Assembly: GCF_025370875.1 (NCBI RefSeq)
Contig: NZ_JAMXFD010000003.1
Location: 224,069 to 288,068 of the forward strand
Reading direction: 5' to 3'
Length of the DNA: 64,000 nt
From: Laspinema palackyanum D2c
Lineage (GTDB): Bacteria > Cyanobacteriota > Cyanobacteriia > Cyanobacteriales > Laspinemataceae
Below the pieces are notes generated by a model, which searched no databases, was not told where the DNA came from, and saw only the letters and a list, made by a program, of their open reading frames with translations. This document shows, piece after piece, positions 17,352 through 26,007 of the stretch. Made by a program: the position numbers and the translations under genes. Every line of letters starts with the position of its first letter. Positions within the stretch are counted from its first letter, which is position 1.

Positions 17352-18749
17352 TTAAACTAAGGCTTTTAACAGGGTTTTGAGTTTGAGTTGCACTTCGGCT
17401 AATTCTTTGTCTGGGTCGGACCCGGCGACAATTCCAGCCCCCGCATACAATCGGGCGCGATCGCCTTCAATTAAAGCGGACCGAATGCCGACAATAAATT
17501 CACAATTACCATAGCCATCAATCCAGCCTAATGGGGCCGCATATAAGCCGCGATCGAAGGCTTCATAACGGCGAATTTCTTGACAAGCGGTATCCCGGGG
17601 AACCCCAGCTACTGCGGGAGTGGGATGGAGGTCCGCTAAAATGTCTAAGGGATGGATTCCGGGGGGTAAGGTGGCTTGAATTGGGGTCCAGAGATGTTGA
17701 ATATTGGACAATTGTAGTAATAACAATTGCGGGGGGACGTTCGGATTTAACCCTAAACGGGTGAGGCGATCGCAGATAAAATCAATCACCACTCGATGTT
17801 CATGAATTTCTTTTTCACTAGATAACAGCAGTTTGGCTAATTCTGCATCTTCTCCTGACGTTTTACCTCGGGGGGCAGAACCGGCTAAGGCATCAGTGGT
17901 TAATTGATGATTATAAATCGCCAGCAAGCGTTCCGGACTGGCCCCGATAAAATTGGTCCCGCCACCGTTTCCCGTGGCAAAGGTGTAGCAATCGGGGTAG
18001 AGGCGGCGTAAATTATTGAGCGATTTAACGAGGTTGATGGGAAAGGGAAAGTTTAAATCAATGGCATCGGCTAAAACGATTTTATTTAAAGTTTTGTTGT
18101 TAATCCGGTTTAGGGCGGAATAAACGGATTTTCTAAAATTAGCAGTGGGTTTAAAGTCGTGTTTTTGGAAAGATGGGTTGGGAAAATTTACTGCGTCTAG
18201 CCAGCGAGAATTGGCCCAGCGAATCTGGGTCAGTTTATTACATAAATCTTGATGTAAGGCTTTAATATTATCCCGGGCGGATAGGGAAAAGTTGGCGACG
18301 AACACCGAACGGTTGTGACATCGGGCGACTTGCCACCGGGGTAATAACACCGTGGCGCAAGGAAAGGCCGATTCTGGGGGGCGTAGGTCGTCAAAAAAGG
18401 TAAAGTTACAAAAAAAGTGGGGTCCGGCAAAGGGGAGGTCCGTGGCCCCGGTGGTAATGGTATTCGCCAAACAGGATTGGATAAAGGTTTGCGCTTTGAC
18501 AAATCTTGCGGAACCCGAGGGGACATGAAAGGTGATTGCCGCCCCGATCGCCGCGATCGCTTCCCCTTTATTGCCATTTTCAAAATAAAAATGTGGGTCC
18601 TCGGGTTGGGCGATCGCCTGTAAAACCGCTAGGGGGTCCAGAGGGGGAAGTTCCAGGGATAGGGTGGCAATCTGGGGGCATTCTTTCTCAACGGATACCT
18701 GCTGACAAGCGACAAGGAACTGATAAAGATCCTTGCGGTCTGGCTTCAT
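17352..18749 (-). CDS. menF: Isochorismate synthase
   Basis: A 465-residue chorismate-binding enzyme that converts chorismate to isochorismate, the entry to phylloquinone synthesis. The conserved C-terminal catalytic domain shows KIVLADAIDL, FIGASPERLL, DALAGSAPRG, SEKEIHEHRVV, LHPTPAVAGVP, APLGWID and LYAGAGIVAGSDPDKE. The last is the magnesium and substrate-binding end. The N-terminal third is poorly conserved, as usual. The ATG at 18749 gives a family-like N-terminus; an in-frame ATG at 18776 adds nine residues, and neither has a clear ribosome-binding site. It is first in a two-gene unit with menD and is divergent from the P450 gene. Confidence 0.93.
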   Translation of the reverse strand: MKPDRKDLYQFLVACQQVSVEKECPQIATLSLELPPLDPLAVLQAIAQPEDPHFYFENGNKGEAIAAIGAAITFHVPSGSARFVKAQTFIQSCLANTITTGATDLPFAGPHFFCNFTFFDDLRPPESAFPCATVLLPRWQVARCHNRSVFVANFSLSARDNIKALHQDLCNKLTQIRWANSRWLDAVNFPNPSFQKHDFKPTANFRKSVYSALNRINNKTLNKIVLADAIDLNFPFPINLVKSLNNLRRLYPDCYTFATGNGGGTNFIGASPERLLAIYNHQLTTDALAGSAPRGKTSGEDAELAKLLLSSEKEIHEHRVVIDFICDRLTRLGLNPNVPPQLLLLQLSNIQHLWTPIQATLPPGIHPLDILADLHPTPAVAGVPRDTACQEIRRYEAFDRGLYAAPLGWIDGYGNCEFIVGIRSALIEGDRARLYAGAGIVAGSDPDKELAEVQLKLKTLLKALV

Positions 18750-18973
18750 GTTGGTATCAGACGGTACAACTAGCATGGAGGAAAGGATGGCTTCTTGGGC
18801 TGGTTGGGGGAAATCGCCCCCGGTTTACGGCGGGTACCCTCAAAAGTACCTCCTATCTATCTAACCATCGCACGGTTCCCACGGACACGCGCACTTGATG
18901 GGGACATCTACCCGGTACAATAGATCCCGCATTCTCAGCATTGTATGTCACTGAGGGATTTACAGGGGGTTCG

Positions 18974-20341
18974 ATGAAGTTGCCAGCAGGCCCTAGGGTA
19001 CCGTTTTTTCTGCAAGCGCTACAAATGATTGCCAATCCGATCGCCTATCTGGAACGGAATGCCAGTCGCTATGGTGACCCTTTCACCCTGCATTTATTAG
19101 GGGGAAACTCTCCCCCGGTGGTGTTTTTGAGTCATCCAGAGGGGATTCAACAGATTTTTACCTCGGCGGCAGGGGCGTTTGAGTTAGGCAAAATCACCGA
19201 CCCCTTTCGCCCTCTCACCGGGTCCCAATCCCTAATTATGCAGGATGGGGCCAAGCATCAAGGGACGCGCCAGCTTTTGATGCCACCTTTACATGGGGAA
19301 CGGTTGCAAAGCTATGGGAACCAGATTTGTGATATCACTGCGGAGGCGATCGCCCATTGGCAACCGGATACCCCTCTCAATCTGCGTCAGGCCCTGTCGT
19401 CGATTTCCCTAAAAACAATTTTGCGGGTGGTGTTTGGCATGAACCCCGGGGAACGAGCTCACCAACTCGAACTCCTGATTGAACCGTTTTTAGAGTCGGT
19501 GAACTCTACCCTCAACTCGGTGCAATTTTTTTGGAATCCGTTACAGCAAGATTTGGGTCCCTGGAGTCCTTGGGGGAAATTTCTGCGCCAACAGCAGCAA
19601 ATTGACGAGTTAATTTATGCTGAAATTCGCGATCGCCGGGGTCAAACTGATGGTAGTGATGTCCTTTCCATGCTGATGTCGGCACAAGATGAAGCAGGAA
19701 AGGGGATGGGTGAGGCAGAATTGCGCGATCAGTTGATTACCCTGCTGTTATTGGGTCATGATACGACGGCATCGGCCCTAACTTGGGCGTTTTATTGGAT
19801 TCATCAGGATTCCGAGGTGCGATCGCAGTTGGTGGCGGAACTGGATAGTCTCGGGAGTCACCCCAACCCGATGGCAGTGGCGCAATTGCCGTTTTTACAA
19901 GCGGTTTGCCAAGAGGCGTTACGTCTGTATCCGATCGCCTTGATTTCGCAACCTCGGGTGGTGAAAGAAGCGGTGGAAATTCAGGGGTATGAATTTGCAC
20001 CGGGGACGGTGTTGGTTCCTTGCATTTATTTAGCCCATCGGCGTCCGGAGGTGTATCCGGAACCCTTGACCTTTAAGCCTCAGCGGTTTTGCGATCGCAA
20101 GTTTTCACCCTACGAGTATTTTCCCTTTGGCGGGGGGAGTCGCAGTTGTATCGGCATGGCCCTAGCGATGTATGAGATGAAGTTGGTCCTGGCAACGGTC
20201 CTCTCCCGGTATGAATTGGCCCTGTGTGATCGGGGTCCGATTCGTCCTCACCGTCGTGGGATTACCTTTGTCCCCTCGGCTAATTTTCAATTGGTGGTGA
20301 AACAGCGGCGATCGGCTGTTTTGTCCGCAGCGATGCGGTAG
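18974..20341 (+). CDS. Cytochrome P450 (CYP110-like)
   Basis: A 455-residue P450 monooxygenase with no membrane anchor. The haem-binding loop FGGGSRSCIG is near residue 390 (ligand Cys), the oxygen-activating I-helix motif LLGHDTTASALTW near 260, and the ExxR motif EALR near 314. The opening MKLPAGPRVPF resembles cyanobacterial CYP110 proteins, some of which oxidise fatty acids or terpenoids. The ATG at 18974 is preferred over an in-frame TTG at 18941. It lies between the divergent menF-menD and menA-menE arms, a position that may be chance or may point to a quinone or prenyl substrate. A redox partner is not adjacent. Confidence 0.9.
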   Translation: MKLPAGPRVPFFLQALQMIANPIAYLERNASRYGDPFTLHLLGGNSPPVVFLSHPEGIQQIFTSAAGAFELGKITDPFRPLTGSQSLIMQDGAKHQGTRQLLMPPLHGERLQSYGNQICDITAEAIAHWQPDTPLNLRQALSSISLKTILRVVFGMNPGERAHQLELLIEPFLESVNSTLNSVQFFWNPLQQDLGPWSPWGKFLRQQQQIDELIYAEIRDRRGQTDGSDVLSMLMSAQDEAGKGMGEAELRDQLITLLLLGHDTTASALTWAFYWIHQDSEVRSQLVAELDSLGSHPNPMAVAQLPFLQAVCQEALRLYPIALISQPRVVKEAVEIQGYEFAPGTVLVPCIYLAHRRPEVYPEPLTFKPQRFCDRKFSPYEYFPFGGGSRSCIGMALAMYEMKLVLATVLSRYELALCDRGPIRPHRRGITFVPSANFQLVVKQRRSAVLSAAMR

Positions 20342-20359
20342 GACCAAATCGGGTACTGT

Positions 20360-20530
20360 GAAAACCCACAGGCTGAAGCCTGGGGCTACACGGACAAAGC
20401 CTGCCTACGCAGGCTATAAGAGAGAAAACAGACATGATACCAAATCGGGTTGTTAAAAGCCCATTTCCTGGATGAGCCCGCGCAGGCGGGCTTCGTTTGT
20501 GTAGCCCCACCCTTGAGGGTGCGGGTTTTC
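20360..20530. repeat. MITE-like palindromic element with imperfect terminal inverted repeats
   Basis: The left end (GAAAACCCACAGGCTGAAGC...) and the reverse complement of the right end (GAAAACCCGCACCCTCAAGG...) align over about 57 bases, sharing GGGGCTACAC and a GCCTGC..GCAGGC type hairpin. There is no transposase. A related right half occurs at about 55523-55580. The rest of 20342-20661 has no gene. Confidence 0.65.
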
Positions 20531-20661
20531 TTTGACAACCGGATTCCGTATGAGACCACCGGATTGCGTATTAATTCTTAATTTTTATTTCATCCTCTGA
20601 GACTTTTCTATCCGCCATCGTAAAATGATGGGGCTGGTTGGAAGAATAATAGGAATAATCA

Positions 20662-21558
20662 ATGACAACTCAGACCATTCAGCCCTCGAATTACAAGTTA
20701 TGGTTAGCTGCTATTAAACCTCCCATGTATAGTGTGGCAATCATGCCGATTTGGGTGGGAACTGCTGTAGCTTGGTATGAGCATCATTCCCTGAACTGGT
20801 CAATATTTTCTACCTTTATCAGTTCGGCAATTTTAATTTTGGCTTGGGAAAATCTTAGCAATGATGTGTTCGATTCAGATACGGGAATTGACAAAAAAAA
20901 GCATCACTCTTTGGTCAATTTAACCGGAAATAAATCTTTGATTTTTTGGGCGGGCAACTTGTGTTTAGCCCTTGGTATTTTAGGAATTGGGGCAATCTGT
21001 TGGTGGCAACAAGATTTAACAGTTCTGGGTTTGATTCTGCTTTGTTGTTTCTTGGGCTATATGTATCAGGGTCCCCCGTTTAGACTGGGATATCAAGGAT
21101 TGGGGGAATTTCTCTGTTTTTTTGCCTTTGGTCCTTTGGGAGTTTCGGCGGCTTATTATAGTCAAACGCAGAGTTGGTCAAATCTGAGTTTATTGGCTTC
21201 GGTTTTGGTGGGAATTTCTACAACTTTGGTGTTATTTTGTTCCCATTTTCATCAAGTGGAAGATGATTTAGCAGCAGGGAAGCGATCGCCTTTGGTTCGC
21301 ATGGGGACTCTTCGGGGTGCTCAACTCTTACCCTGGTTTTGTGGGAGTATTTTCGCGATTACAGGGGTTTTGGTTGCCCTGGGTAGCTTCCCGGTTTGGA
21401 CATTACTCAGTTTTGCGGGGTTGCCTGCAAGTCTGAAACTCTGCCGTCATGTTGCCAGTTATCATGACAGTCCGGAAAAAGTGAGTAACTGCAAATTTAT
21501 TGCGATCGCCGTTCATTTTTGGAGTGGTTTATTGTTAGGACTGGGATTTATTCTGTAA
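20662..21558 (+). CDS. menA: 1,4-dihydroxy-2-naphthoate phytyltransferase
   Basis: A 298-residue UbiA-family integral membrane prenyltransferase. It attaches the phytyl chain to dihydroxynaphthoate to make demethylphylloquinone for photosystem I. The first Asp-rich motif is NDVFDSDTGIDKKK (about residues 73-86) and the second is HQVEDDLAAGKRSP (about 196-209). Both bind the magnesium-diphosphate of the prenyl donor. Eight or nine hydrophobic helices are evident. The phytyl rather than polyprenyl specificity is inferred from the organism. The AGGA ribosome-binding site is close to the ATG. It begins the menA-menH-menC-menE series. Confidence 0.94.
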   Translation: MTTQTIQPSNYKLWLAAIKPPMYSVAIMPIWVGTAVAWYEHHSLNWSIFSTFISSAILILAWENLSNDVFDSDTGIDKKKHHSLVNLTGNKSLIFWAGNLCLALGILGIGAICWWQQDLTVLGLILLCCFLGYMYQGPPFRLGYQGLGEFLCFFAFGPLGVSAAYYSQTQSWSNLSLLASVLVGISTTLVLFCSHFHQVEDDLAAGKRSPLVRMGTLRGAQLLPWFCGSIFAITGVLVALGSFPVWTLLSFAGLPASLKLCRHVASYHDSPEKVSNCKFIAIAVHFWSGLLLGLGFIL

Positions 21559-21622
21559 AGGTATTTCCCGGCTATCCAATTTTTAAATAGGGGTGGGGGA
21601 CGGTTTTTCCGTTCCCTTCATT

Positions 21623-22429
21623 ATGATAAAAATGTCCAGTTTGTATGATTTTAATTGTAAAATTGTGGGGAAAATCCAAAACCCTTGTATTCTATTTTTG
21701 CATGGTTTTATGGGGCGGGGGGATAACTTTTGGGAAATCATTGAGACCCTATCAGATAAATTTTGCTGTGTGACGGTGGATTTACCTGGACATGGGAAAA
21801 CACGAATTTTGGGTGGAAATGAATGTTATCAAATGTCCCATACAGCCCAAGGGTTAATAGAGTTATTGAATGAGTTAGGAATTGGATGGTGTTATTTGCT
21901 GGGATATTCGATGGGAGGGCGATTGGCATTGTATTTAACCCTGCATTTCCCGGAACGTTTTGAAAAAGTAATTTTAGAATCCGCTTCCCCGGGGTTGTCT
22001 TCTGCGGAAGGGCGATCGCAACGTCGTCATCGAGATGAAATTCTCGCCCAACAGTTGGAAACAGAGGATTTTTACTCATTTTTAAGCCAGTGGTATCAGC
22101 AACCCTTGTTTGATTCAGTTCGCCATCATCCTAACTTCGATCGCCTCTTCCAGAATCGCTTGCAAAATCAGCCCAAAACTTTAGCAACTTCCCTTCGACA
22201 GATGGGAAGCGGCAGTCAACCCTCTCTCTGGGAACTGCTGCCGTCTCATCCGGTTCCCCTCCTGTTACTGGTGGGAGAATGGGATAGCAAATTTCAGGAA
22301 ATTAATCACCAAATTACCCAAGTCTGTCCTGTTGCCCAACTGGAAATTATTCCCAATAGTGGGCATACTATCCATTGGGAAAATCCTTCTGCCTATCTCA
22401 AATCAGTGATAAACTTCTTTTCAGGTTAG
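21623..22429 (+). CDS. menH: 2-succinyl-6-hydroxy-2,4-cyclohexadiene-1-carboxylate synthase
   Basis: An alpha/beta hydrolase of about 268 residues. It eliminates pyruvate from SEPHCHC to give SHCHC. Visible are the oxyanion loop ILFLHGFMGRGDNF, the nucleophile elbow GYSMGGRLAL (Ser), the acidic residue in LLVGEWDSKF and the catalytic His in NSGHTIHWE. ATGs at 21623 and 21632 are both possible; an upstream GTG at 21593 would add an unlikely extension. It sits 64 bases after menA and about 100 before menC in the pathway cluster, which supports MenH over a generic hydrolase. Confidence 0.88.
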   Translation: MIKMSSLYDFNCKIVGKIQNPCILFLHGFMGRGDNFWEIIETLSDKFCCVTVDLPGHGKTRILGGNECYQMSHTAQGLIELLNELGIGWCYLLGYSMGGRLALYLTLHFPERFEKVILESASPGLSSAEGRSQRRHRDEILAQQLETEDFYSFLSQWYQQPLFDSVRHHPNFDRLFQNRLQNQPKTLATSLRQMGSGSQPSLWELLPSHPVPLLLLVGEWDSKFQEINHQITQVCPVAQLEIIPNSGHTIHWENPSAYLKSVINFFSG

Positions 22430-22532
22430 GGTGATCACCCCTTCATGAGGAGGGGTTCGGTGAAACGGATGGGATGGCTGTCCCCCACTGGCTGATAATT
22501 TCCTCCCTCTTTCATGGCAACCGCATCATATT

Positions 22533-23519
22533 ATGAATTATAAATTCGAGTTTCGTCCCTATCAACGTAAGTTTAAACGCCCTCTGCAAACCAGTCATGG
22601 GACTTGGGAAATTCGGGAGGGAATTATTCTGCGCCTAACTGCTGATAATGGCAAGATCGGGTTGGGTGAAATTGCACCCATCGGCTGGTTTGGTTCAGAA
22701 ACGTTCTTAGAAGCTTTAGACTATTGTCAGAACCTGCCTGATGTGATTAGCGATCGCACGATTTTTTCGATTCCCCCTAACTTACCCGCTTGTCAATTTG
22801 GCTTAGAATCAGCCTGGGAATCTGCTACATTAAAAACACAGTTCAAATCGGCTTTTGCTGAAGACAAAACTGCTACAGCCAAATCCAATTATAGCGGATT
22901 GTTACCCGGGGGAGAAGGGGCTTTACTCGGGCGTCAAATCCTCTGGATGCAAGGATATCGGACGTTTAAATGGAAAATTGGCGTCTTGCCATTCCAGCGA
23001 GAAGTCAGGATTTTGCAGGAACTGGTTCTCGCCTTGCAGGAAGCGACTGGTGATCAATCTGTTTTCCTCCGCCTGGATGCCAATGGGGGACTCAGTTTGG
23101 CGGAGGCTGAAGAATGGCTGCAAATCTGTGATCAACTCGGGGGAATCATTGAATATCTGGAACAACCTTTGTCGGTGACGGAATTGGAGGCGATGATGGA
23201 GTTGGGAACTCGCTTTTCCACGGCGATCGCTTTAGATGAATCCGTCGCCACTTTGCCACAAATGCAATCCGTCTATCGCCAAGGGTGGCGGGGAATTTAT
23301 GTGATTAAACCCTGTATCGCCGGTTCTCCTTCGGAATTGCGACAATTTTGCAATTTAAACAAAATTGATGCGGTTTTTTCTTCGGTATTTGAAACGGAAA
23401 TTGGCAGGAAATCGGTTTTAAAATTGGCGGCGACCATTCAAAATTACTGCCCTCGCGCCATCGGGTTTGGCGTGGATCATTTACTGGAAGCCGAGAAGGA
23501 TTTAGAACTCTTATGGTAG
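22533..23519 (+). CDS. menC: o-succinylbenzoate synthase
   Basis: A 328-residue enolase-superfamily enzyme. It dehydrates SHCHC to o-succinylbenzoate. The catalytic lysine pair is in TFKWKIGV (about residue 150). The metal ligands are in LRLDANGGLS, IEYLEQPL and IALDESVATL, and the second catalytic Lys is in YVIKPCIAGS. The N-terminal capping domain, with the conserved PLQTSHGTWEIREG, is complete. Its stop overlaps the menE start by seven bases (ATGGTAG), indicating translational coupling. Confidence 0.95.
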   Translation: MNYKFEFRPYQRKFKRPLQTSHGTWEIREGIILRLTADNGKIGLGEIAPIGWFGSETFLEALDYCQNLPDVISDRTIFSIPPNLPACQFGLESAWESATLKTQFKSAFAEDKTATAKSNYSGLLPGGEGALLGRQILWMQGYRTFKWKIGVLPFQREVRILQELVLALQEATGDQSVFLRLDANGGLSLAEAEEWLQICDQLGGIIEYLEQPLSVTELEAMMELGTRFSTAIALDESVATLPQMQSVYRQGWRGIYVIKPCIAGSPSELRQFCNLNKIDAVFSSVFETEIGRKSVLKLAATIQNYCPRAIGFGVDHLLEAEKDLELLW

Positions 23520-24943
23520 AGGGTTTTTCGGAAACATTCTCCAAAATTAACCGGGCAGCTATCCCAAACCAGCCCCCCTGCCCGGGTTGGCAAAAATCGG
23601 ATTTGATAGCCTGGATGGAGGCAGAAACGGGACCTTTAGGGACGACTGCGTTGCAATTATTTTCCCAATTAATTCCGCAAAAAGTTCCCCCAACTCTGTT
23701 ATTGGCAGAAGGCGATCCAGTCAAATTTTTAGCCGGTTTTATTGCAGCGGTTGCCGCAGATTGTCCCCTGTTTTTAGGCAATCCCAACTGGGTTGATCAC
23801 GAATGGCGATCGGCTATCGAACTAATTCAACCGGACCGAATATGGCATCAGGGACAGGACTTTCCCGGAAAGGCTTGTCAAAATCCATCGGATACTATCC
23901 CCTCGGGAATTATGATTCCCACAGGGGGTTCCTCGGGTCAACTGCGCTTTGCCATTCATACTTGGAAAACTTTAATGGCATCAGTGGCTGGATTTACACA
24001 GTATTTCCAACTCTCTGCGGTTAACTCCTGCTGTGTGTTACCCCTATTTCATGTCAGCGGTTTGATGCAATTTCTACGGTCTTTGACCACGGGAGGAAAG
24101 TTTGTAAATTTTCCCTCTTATAAAACAATTGTAGAGCAAACGGCTTTCAAAATCAACCCGGAAGAGTTTTTTATTTCTCTGGTTCCAACTCAATTAAACC
24201 GACTCCTAGAAACTCCCGAATCCGCCAATTATTTAGCCCGGTTTCAGACCATTTTATTGGGGGGTGCACCGGCATGGCCGGAATTATTGCAACGGGCGAA
24301 ACAGTACCATATTCGCCTCTCTCTCACCTACGGCATGACGGAAACCGCCTCCCAAATTGTCACTCTCAAACCTGCGGATTTTCTAGCAGGAAATCAGAGT
24401 TGTGGCCAACTGTTGCCTCATGCCAAAATTAGCATTATGAATCCTGAAGGAGAAGTGTTGGCAGTCGGTAAAACGGGGATAATTACTATTGAAGCCGATT
24501 CTCTGGCAAAAGGGTATTATCCTGGGGAAAATTTAGCCTTTACTTTAAACAGGTTTCAATCTGATGATTTGGGGTTTATCGATGAAGGCGGGTATTTAAC
24601 CGTGGTGGGACGCCACAGCGATAAAATTATTAGTGGAGGTGAAAATATTTATCCGGCAGAAGTGGAGGCGGCGATTTTGGGGACGGGTTTGGTTGAAGAT
24701 GTCTGTGCGATCGCCGTACCGGATCGCGATTGGGGTCAAGTCGTGACAGCGGTTTACGTTCCCAAGGGCCTAGTCGAGTCTGAGGCGATCGCCTCGTTAC
24801 TCACGGATACCTTATCACCCTTTAAGCGTCCGAAATATTGGGTACAAATAGACAGGTTGCCTCGGAACAATCGTGGAAAAATCTCCCGCCGTATCGTTCA
24901 AGAAATGGTTTTAATTCAACTCAAACATCAGGTAACACCGTAA
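23513..24943 (+). CDS. menE: 2-succinylbenzoate-CoA ligase
   Basis: A 476-residue ANL-family adenylate-forming enzyme. It activates o-succinylbenzoate to its CoA thioester. Visible are the P-loop-like MIPTGGSSGQLRFA (about residues 137-150), the A5 motif LTYGMTETASQI, the A7/A8 hinge DKIISGGENIYPAEVEAAI and the C-terminal catalytic lysine in NNRGKISRR. It is last in the plus-strand men unit. The next enzyme of the pathway, menB, is not in the window, while menI is 0.6 kb further on the other strand. Confidence 0.95.
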   Translation: MVEGFSETFSKINRAAIPNQPPCPGWQKSDLIAWMEAETGPLGTTALQLFSQLIPQKVPPTLLLAEGDPVKFLAGFIAAVAADCPLFLGNPNWVDHEWRSAIELIQPDRIWHQGQDFPGKACQNPSDTIPSGIMIPTGGSSGQLRFAIHTWKTLMASVAGFTQYFQLSAVNSCCVLPLFHVSGLMQFLRSLTTGGKFVNFPSYKTIVEQTAFKINPEEFFISLVPTQLNRLLETPESANYLARFQTILLGGAPAWPELLQRAKQYHIRLSLTYGMTETASQIVTLKPADFLAGNQSCGQLLPHAKISIMNPEGEVLAVGKTGIITIEADSLAKGYYPGENLAFTLNRFQSDDLGFIDEGGYLTVVGRHSDKIISGGENIYPAEVEAAILGTGLVEDVCAIAVPDRDWGQVVTAVYVPKGLVESEAIASLLTDTLSPFKRPKYWVQIDRLPRNNRGKISRRIVQEMVLIQLKHQVTP

Positions 24944-25018
24944 AAGTAACCTCATTTTAAAGTCAATATTTGGGTTGCCTAGGGAGATTGAATTGTCACT
25001 TGAATTAATGGAATTGTC

Positions 25019-25357
25019 TTAACCTTCCCGCATCACATGGGGAAATTCCATGTGATAGACCTGTTCCCAAAGATATTTTACATAAGACTGATTGGAGGGC
25101 ACAATTCGGCGATCGTAGGCCAAATCAGCCGCCGCCCGATCTAAAATTCGCACATCAATCGGGTTGAGTCGTTGCCGTCTTTTACTCGAACTGAGTAACC
25201 AGACAATTTGAAACATCGTTTCTGGGGCAGCGGTGGTATTTGGATTTGACCAGGCCCTTGCTAAGGGCTGACTCTCGTTGCTTTCGTTAATGCGATCGGT
25301 CCGGTCCCAATAGCCTAATTGCCGAATCTGTTCGTAAAGTTCCTGTTCTAGTTTCAT
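25019..25357 (-). CDS. Conserved-looking hypothetical protein (112 aa)
   Basis: A 112-residue, Trp- and Arg-rich soluble protein starting MKLEQELYEQIRQLGYWDRTDRI. It has no signal peptide, membrane segment or metal motif. I do not recognise the family. It lies between menE (convergent) and menI (same strand, 160 bases upstream). The order menI then this gene would permit co-transcription. A promoter-like AT-rich segment is present at 25435-25460. Confidence 0.6.
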   Translation of the reverse strand: MKLEQELYEQIRQLGYWDRTDRINESNESQPLARAWSNPNTTAAPETMFQIVWLLSSSKRRQRLNPIDVRILDRAAADLAYDRRIVPSNQSYVKYLWEQVYHMEFPHVMREG

Positions 25358-25515
25358 TATTGATTGCTAAGTGTTCTACAAGGAAAGTCAGGAAAGTATC
25401 GTGGGCGCTCTGTCGAGTCCACGGTGTTGTTATTGTGATATAGTTATAATATTAAACTTTGATTAAAACAGTATTAAGATTTACAAATTTTTGTAAAATT
25501 TTGAAAATTTTCCCC

Positions 25516-25932
25516 TCAGTCGGACCAACTCTCGATCCAGTGAATCATTTCTGGAGGCAGGGGTTGGCGGGTTCGGAGTTGGGGATCAATGGAAACGTGC
25601 TCAGTTCGCGCTTTTGCCAGGGGGCGTTCTGTAGGCATTGAGACAGCCCGGATCAAGTAGGTAATTTCAAAGCGATCGCCACTGAGGGCGTGAGGCGTGA
25701 GGGCGATCGCCACTTCATCCCCACAAAACAGGGGCCGAAAAAAGTCAATACTGGCATGAACAATCGGAATAGCAGCCTCGGGGTTATTAAAAAAAGTTCG
25801 CAACTCTATCCCCGTCGCCATCAGGGATGCCTCATACGCTTCATGGCAGATGGAGAGAAGATTGGCAAAATAGACGACCCCAGCAGCATCGGTATCTCCA
25901 AAGCGAATTGTGCGAGAGTAAGAAAAAGACAT
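25516..25932 (-). CDS. menI: 1,4-dihydroxy-2-naphthoyl-CoA thioesterase (hotdog fold)
   Basis: A 138-residue 4HBT-type thioesterase. The signature IRFGDTDAAGVVYFANLLSICHEAYE carries the catalytic aspartate. The ATG at 25932 gives exactly the length of the Synechocystis enzyme Slr0204, shown to hydrolyse DHNA-CoA in phylloquinone synthesis. Longer in-frame starts upstream (25959, 26001) would overlap the region next to the AAA protein gene. Position beside the menA-menE arm supports MenI rather than a general acyl-CoA thioesterase. Confidence 0.88.
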   Translation of the reverse strand: MSFSYSRTIRFGDTDAAGVVYFANLLSICHEAYEASLMATGIELRTFFNNPEAAIPIVHASIDFFRPLFCGDEVAIALTPHALSGDRFEITYLIRAVSMPTERPLAKARTEHVSIDPQLRTRQPLPPEMIHWIESWSD

Positions 25933-26007
25933 GGGCGGTTTAACTGAAAGCGTTGGCATCCAGAATAGCCGATCGCCGTCCCCGTTTTCCCAGATTCCCA
26001 ATAAGTT

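Noticed and set aside
20280-20510. 76-codon minus-strand frame after the P450 gene
   Set aside because: It is a translation of the MITE-like repeat and overlaps the end of the P450 gene.
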